From the NCBI GenBank assembly GCA_946611445.1, contig CAMODP010000086.1:1-7463 (forward strand): a DNA stretch of 7,463 bases, in the 5' to 3' direction. The position numbers and the translations under genes were made by a program. This document shows, in pieces, positions 5,838 to 7,463 of this stretch; position 1 is the first letter of the stretch; each line of letters opens with the position of its first letter. This DNA is from an uncultured Eubacterium sp. GTDB lineage: Bacteria > Bacillota > Clostridia > Lachnospirales > Lachnospiraceae. Under the pieces are notes generated by a model. The model did not search any database, was not told where the DNA came from, and saw nothing but the letters and a program-made list of their open reading frames with translations.

Positions 5838-7256
5838 ATGAGAGACAGACTGATCACAAAATTTATCCTGATCTATGTCATAATCGGTATTGTGACCTTT
5901 ACTGTGATTTCTACGCTGGGATCCCGCATTGTCCAGCGAGAGCTGTTCAATGCCGAGGGGCGGAGAGTATACAGGGAAGCCTCCATGATTGCTGACTCAA
6001 AACGGCTTCTCACCTTCCGGGAAGCGTCTGACATGGCAGGCCTGTATGAGACGCTCCGCCTGCTCTCCGTATATCAGAACTGCGATATCTGGCTGATCAG
6101 TCCCGAGGGCAGCATACTGCTTAATACCAGAACAGACTACCATCCGGAGCAGCCGGAACAGCTCTCCGGCTTTGACCCGGTTGCCCTCGGTTCCGGGTAC
6201 TACAGTGTGGGGACTTTTTTTGATTATTACGACTCTGACCGGCTCAGTGTAATGGTGCCCATCACCGCGAACCTGAATATCCGCGGCTACGTAGCCTTTC
6301 ATCTGGGGCTGGATGATCTGCTCAGGAGAAGAGAAAGCATCCTGGCGGTTCTCCATCTCCTGTGTACTCTTCTGTATCTCATCTTCCTGTCCGTGCTTAT
6401 CCTGCTGTATATCTCCGTACTGCGGCCTCTGAAAAAAATAACCGCGGGCACGCGGGAATTCTCAGAAGGGCACCTGGATTACAAAATACCGGTCTCCTCC
6501 TCGGACGAGATGGGAAGTCTGGCCGCCTCCCTGAATTACATGTCGGAAGAAATGAAAAAAAGCGAGGATTACCAGCGCCGCTTTATCGCCAATGTTTCCC
6601 ATGACTTCCGCTCTCCGCTGACCTCCATCAAAGGCTTCGTCGAAGCGATTCTGGACGGAACGATTCCCGCTGACATGCGTGGAAAATACCTTCGGATCGT
6701 CCTCGCGGAGACGGAACGTCTGACCGCACTGACCAACGGCATCCTGACGCTGAACAGCATCGACCAGGGACGCAGCCTCCTTGAGATAACCGATTTTGAC
6801 ATCAATGCCGTGATCCGGGATATGGCCGCCTCCTTTGAGGGAACCTGTACCAGCCGGAGAATTTCCATAGAACTCCTGCTGACCGGCGAACACCTCTACG
6901 TGTCGGCAGACCTCGGCAAGATCCAGCAGGTGCTCTACAACCTCATCGACAACGCTGTCAAATTCAGCAAAGACGACTCAACAATCCATATCGAAACCGA
7001 CATCCGCCGCGGCAAAGTCTATGTCTCAGTCAAAGACCACGGCGTGGGAATTCCCAGCGACTCCCTCGGCCAGATCTGGGATCGCTTCTACAAGACAGAC
7101 GCCTCCCGCGGACGCGAACGGAAAGGAAACGGCCTGGGGCTGTCCATCGTGCGGGAAATCATCAATCAGCATAACCAGAACATCTCTGTTGTCAGTACGG
7201 TAGGGGTGGGAACGGAATTTGTGTTCTCCCTGGATGCCGCGGAAGTCGGCGGGTGA
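5838..7256 (+). CDS. Membrane sensor histidine kinase (HAMP, HisKA, HATPase_c)
   Basis: The protein is 472 aa; GGGAAGAG precedes the ATG at 5838. Order: transmembrane helix 1 (about 8-28); an extracytoplasmic sensor (about 29-166), which resembles a PAS/Cache-like fold (NCDIWLISPEGSILL, then VMVPITANLNIRGYVAFHLG); transmembrane helix 2 (about 167-194); HAMP (about 192-245, starting VLRPLKKIT); HisKA with phospho-accepting His255 in NVSHDFRSPLTSIKG; and the ATPase domain with N-box NLIDNAVKFS (368-377), G1 DHGVGI (400-405), F-box IWDRFYKTD and G2 GNGLGLSIV (430-438). All catalytic motifs are intact. It autophosphorylates and passes the phosphate to the regulator encoded just upstream. The stimulus is unknown; the sensor domain lacks a motif I recognise. 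The two genes are clearly one transcription unit. Confidence 0.96.
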   Translation: MRDRLITKFILIYVIIGIVTFTVISTLGSRIVQRELFNAEGRRVYREASMIADSKRLLTFREASDMAGLYETLRLLSVYQNCDIWLISPEGSILLNTRTDYHPEQPEQLSGFDPVALGSGYYSVGTFFDYYDSDRLSVMVPITANLNIRGYVAFHLGLDDLLRRRESILAVLHLLCTLLYLIFLSVLILLYISVLRPLKKITAGTREFSEGHLDYKIPVSSSDEMGSLAASLNYMSEEMKKSEDYQRRFIANVSHDFRSPLTSIKGFVEAILDGTIPADMRGKYLRIVLAETERLTALTNGILTLNSIDQGRSLLEITDFDINAVIRDMAASFEGTCTSRRISIELLLTGEHLYVSADLGKIQQVLYNLIDNAVKFSKDDSTIHIETDIRRGKVYVSVKDHGVGIPSDSLGQIWDRFYKTDASRGRERKGNGLGLSIVREIINQHNQNISVVSTVGVGTEFVFSLDAAEVGG

Positions 7257-7463
7257 GGGGGGCAAGCTTAACTGCGATAACTGCTCAGAATCCTATCGTA
7301 TTTGATGGCTTAAAACCAAACGAACGCTTACAGGATGGCCGGGACGTGCCTTCCTGTCTGAAGACTGCGTTGGAGCAAGCACTGACAGCCGCTGAGTTTC
7401 TGCAAGCCTCGAAGCAGGGGCGAGATCGGGCATTCCTCTGCCCGATCGAGAGCGAGACGGAGG
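7253..7463 (+). CDS. Possible start of a further gene (GTG start overlapping the kinase stop), uncertain
   Basis: A frame starting at GTG 7253, which overlaps the TGA at 7254-7256 as GTGA, stays open for 70 codons to the window edge (VRGASLTAITAQNPIVFDGL, then LKPNERLQDGRDVPSCLK). Four-base stop/start overlaps of this kind are common in operons, and GGAAG precedes the GTG at about nine bases. I recognise no domain in the translation. The same bases form clear hairpins, which favours non-coding DNA, and an open run of this length could occur by chance at this GC content. It is listed because the frame is uninterrupted. Confidence 0.2.
   Translation, partial: MRGASLTAITAQNPIVFDGLKPNERLQDGRDVPSCLKTALEQALTAAEFLQASKQGRDRAFLCPIESETE
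7330..7357. other. Hairpin downstream of the histidine kinase gene
   Basis: ACAGGA (7330-7335) pairs with TCCTGT (7352-7357) and GGC (7337-7339) with GCC (7348-7350). A single T-T mismatch separates the two helices, and the loop is eight bases. No T-run follows, so it is not a classical intrinsic terminator. It lies in the 207 bp tail after the kinase and may belong to a larger structured element with the hairpin at 7424-7447. Confidence 0.55.
7407..7463. repeat. Apex of a second inverted repeat, cut by the window edge
   Basis: GATCGGGCA (7424-7432) pairs perfectly with TGCCCGATC (7439-7447) around a TTCCTC loop. A tandem GA/GA mismatch (7422-7423 opposite 7448-7449) and a C-G pair (7421 with 7450) follow. 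Further out, CCTC (7407-7410) can pair with GAGG (7460-7463), the last four bases of the window, so the outer helix probably continues beyond it. The GA/GA step next to the apical helix is the same design as in the hairpin at 4982-5022. Confidence 0.6.

Overview
The window looks like a chromosomal segment of a low-to-mid-GC Gram-positive anaerobe of the Bacillota, most likely a Clostridia/Lachnospiraceae-type bacterium. This is inferred from a YhaM-type exoribonuclease, MutS2 with a C-terminal Smr domain, AGGAGG-like ribosome binding sites on nearly every gene, and a histidine kinase with an SHDFRSPL H-box. No species can be named from the sequence alone. There is no phage, transposase, CRISPR, tRNA or rRNA signal.

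Layout. Positions 1-2345 (minus strand) hold a two-gene unit: a membrane-anchored HtrA/DegP-like protein with a PDZ domain, then a YhaM-like OB-fold/HD exoribonuclease that runs off the left edge. They are separated by 12 bp, and the second ribosome binding site directly abuts the first stop codon. Positions 2346-2531 are a divergent intergenic region with a good sigma-A-type promoter (TTGCAA-17-TACAAT) for mutS2. mutS2 occupies 2532-4910 (+). Positions 4911-5118 hold a large imperfect inverted repeat (4943-5073). Positions 5119-7256 (+) hold a two-component system, an OmpR/PhoB-family response regulator followed 11 bp later by its membrane histidine kinase. Positions 7257-7463 are a tail with two further hairpins, one apparently the apex of a larger inverted repeat cut by the window edge. 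A weakly supported reading frame starting at a GTG that overlaps the kinase stop codon also runs through this tail.

How the parts fit. The genes are mostly housekeeping: RNA turnover (YhaM), envelope proteolysis or scaffolding (HtrA-like), MutS2 (recombination control or ribosome rescue) and signal transduction. The two parts that depart from the textbook are the HtrA-like protein and the structured DNA flanking the two-component system. The HtrA-like protein has lost the catalytic His and Asp and has a disturbed GNSGG loop, so it is probably a pseudoprotease. Two of the hairpins on either side of the two-component system share a tandem G-A/G-A mismatch design. I see no clear multi-gene novel system; the structured repeats and the degenerate protease are the best leads.
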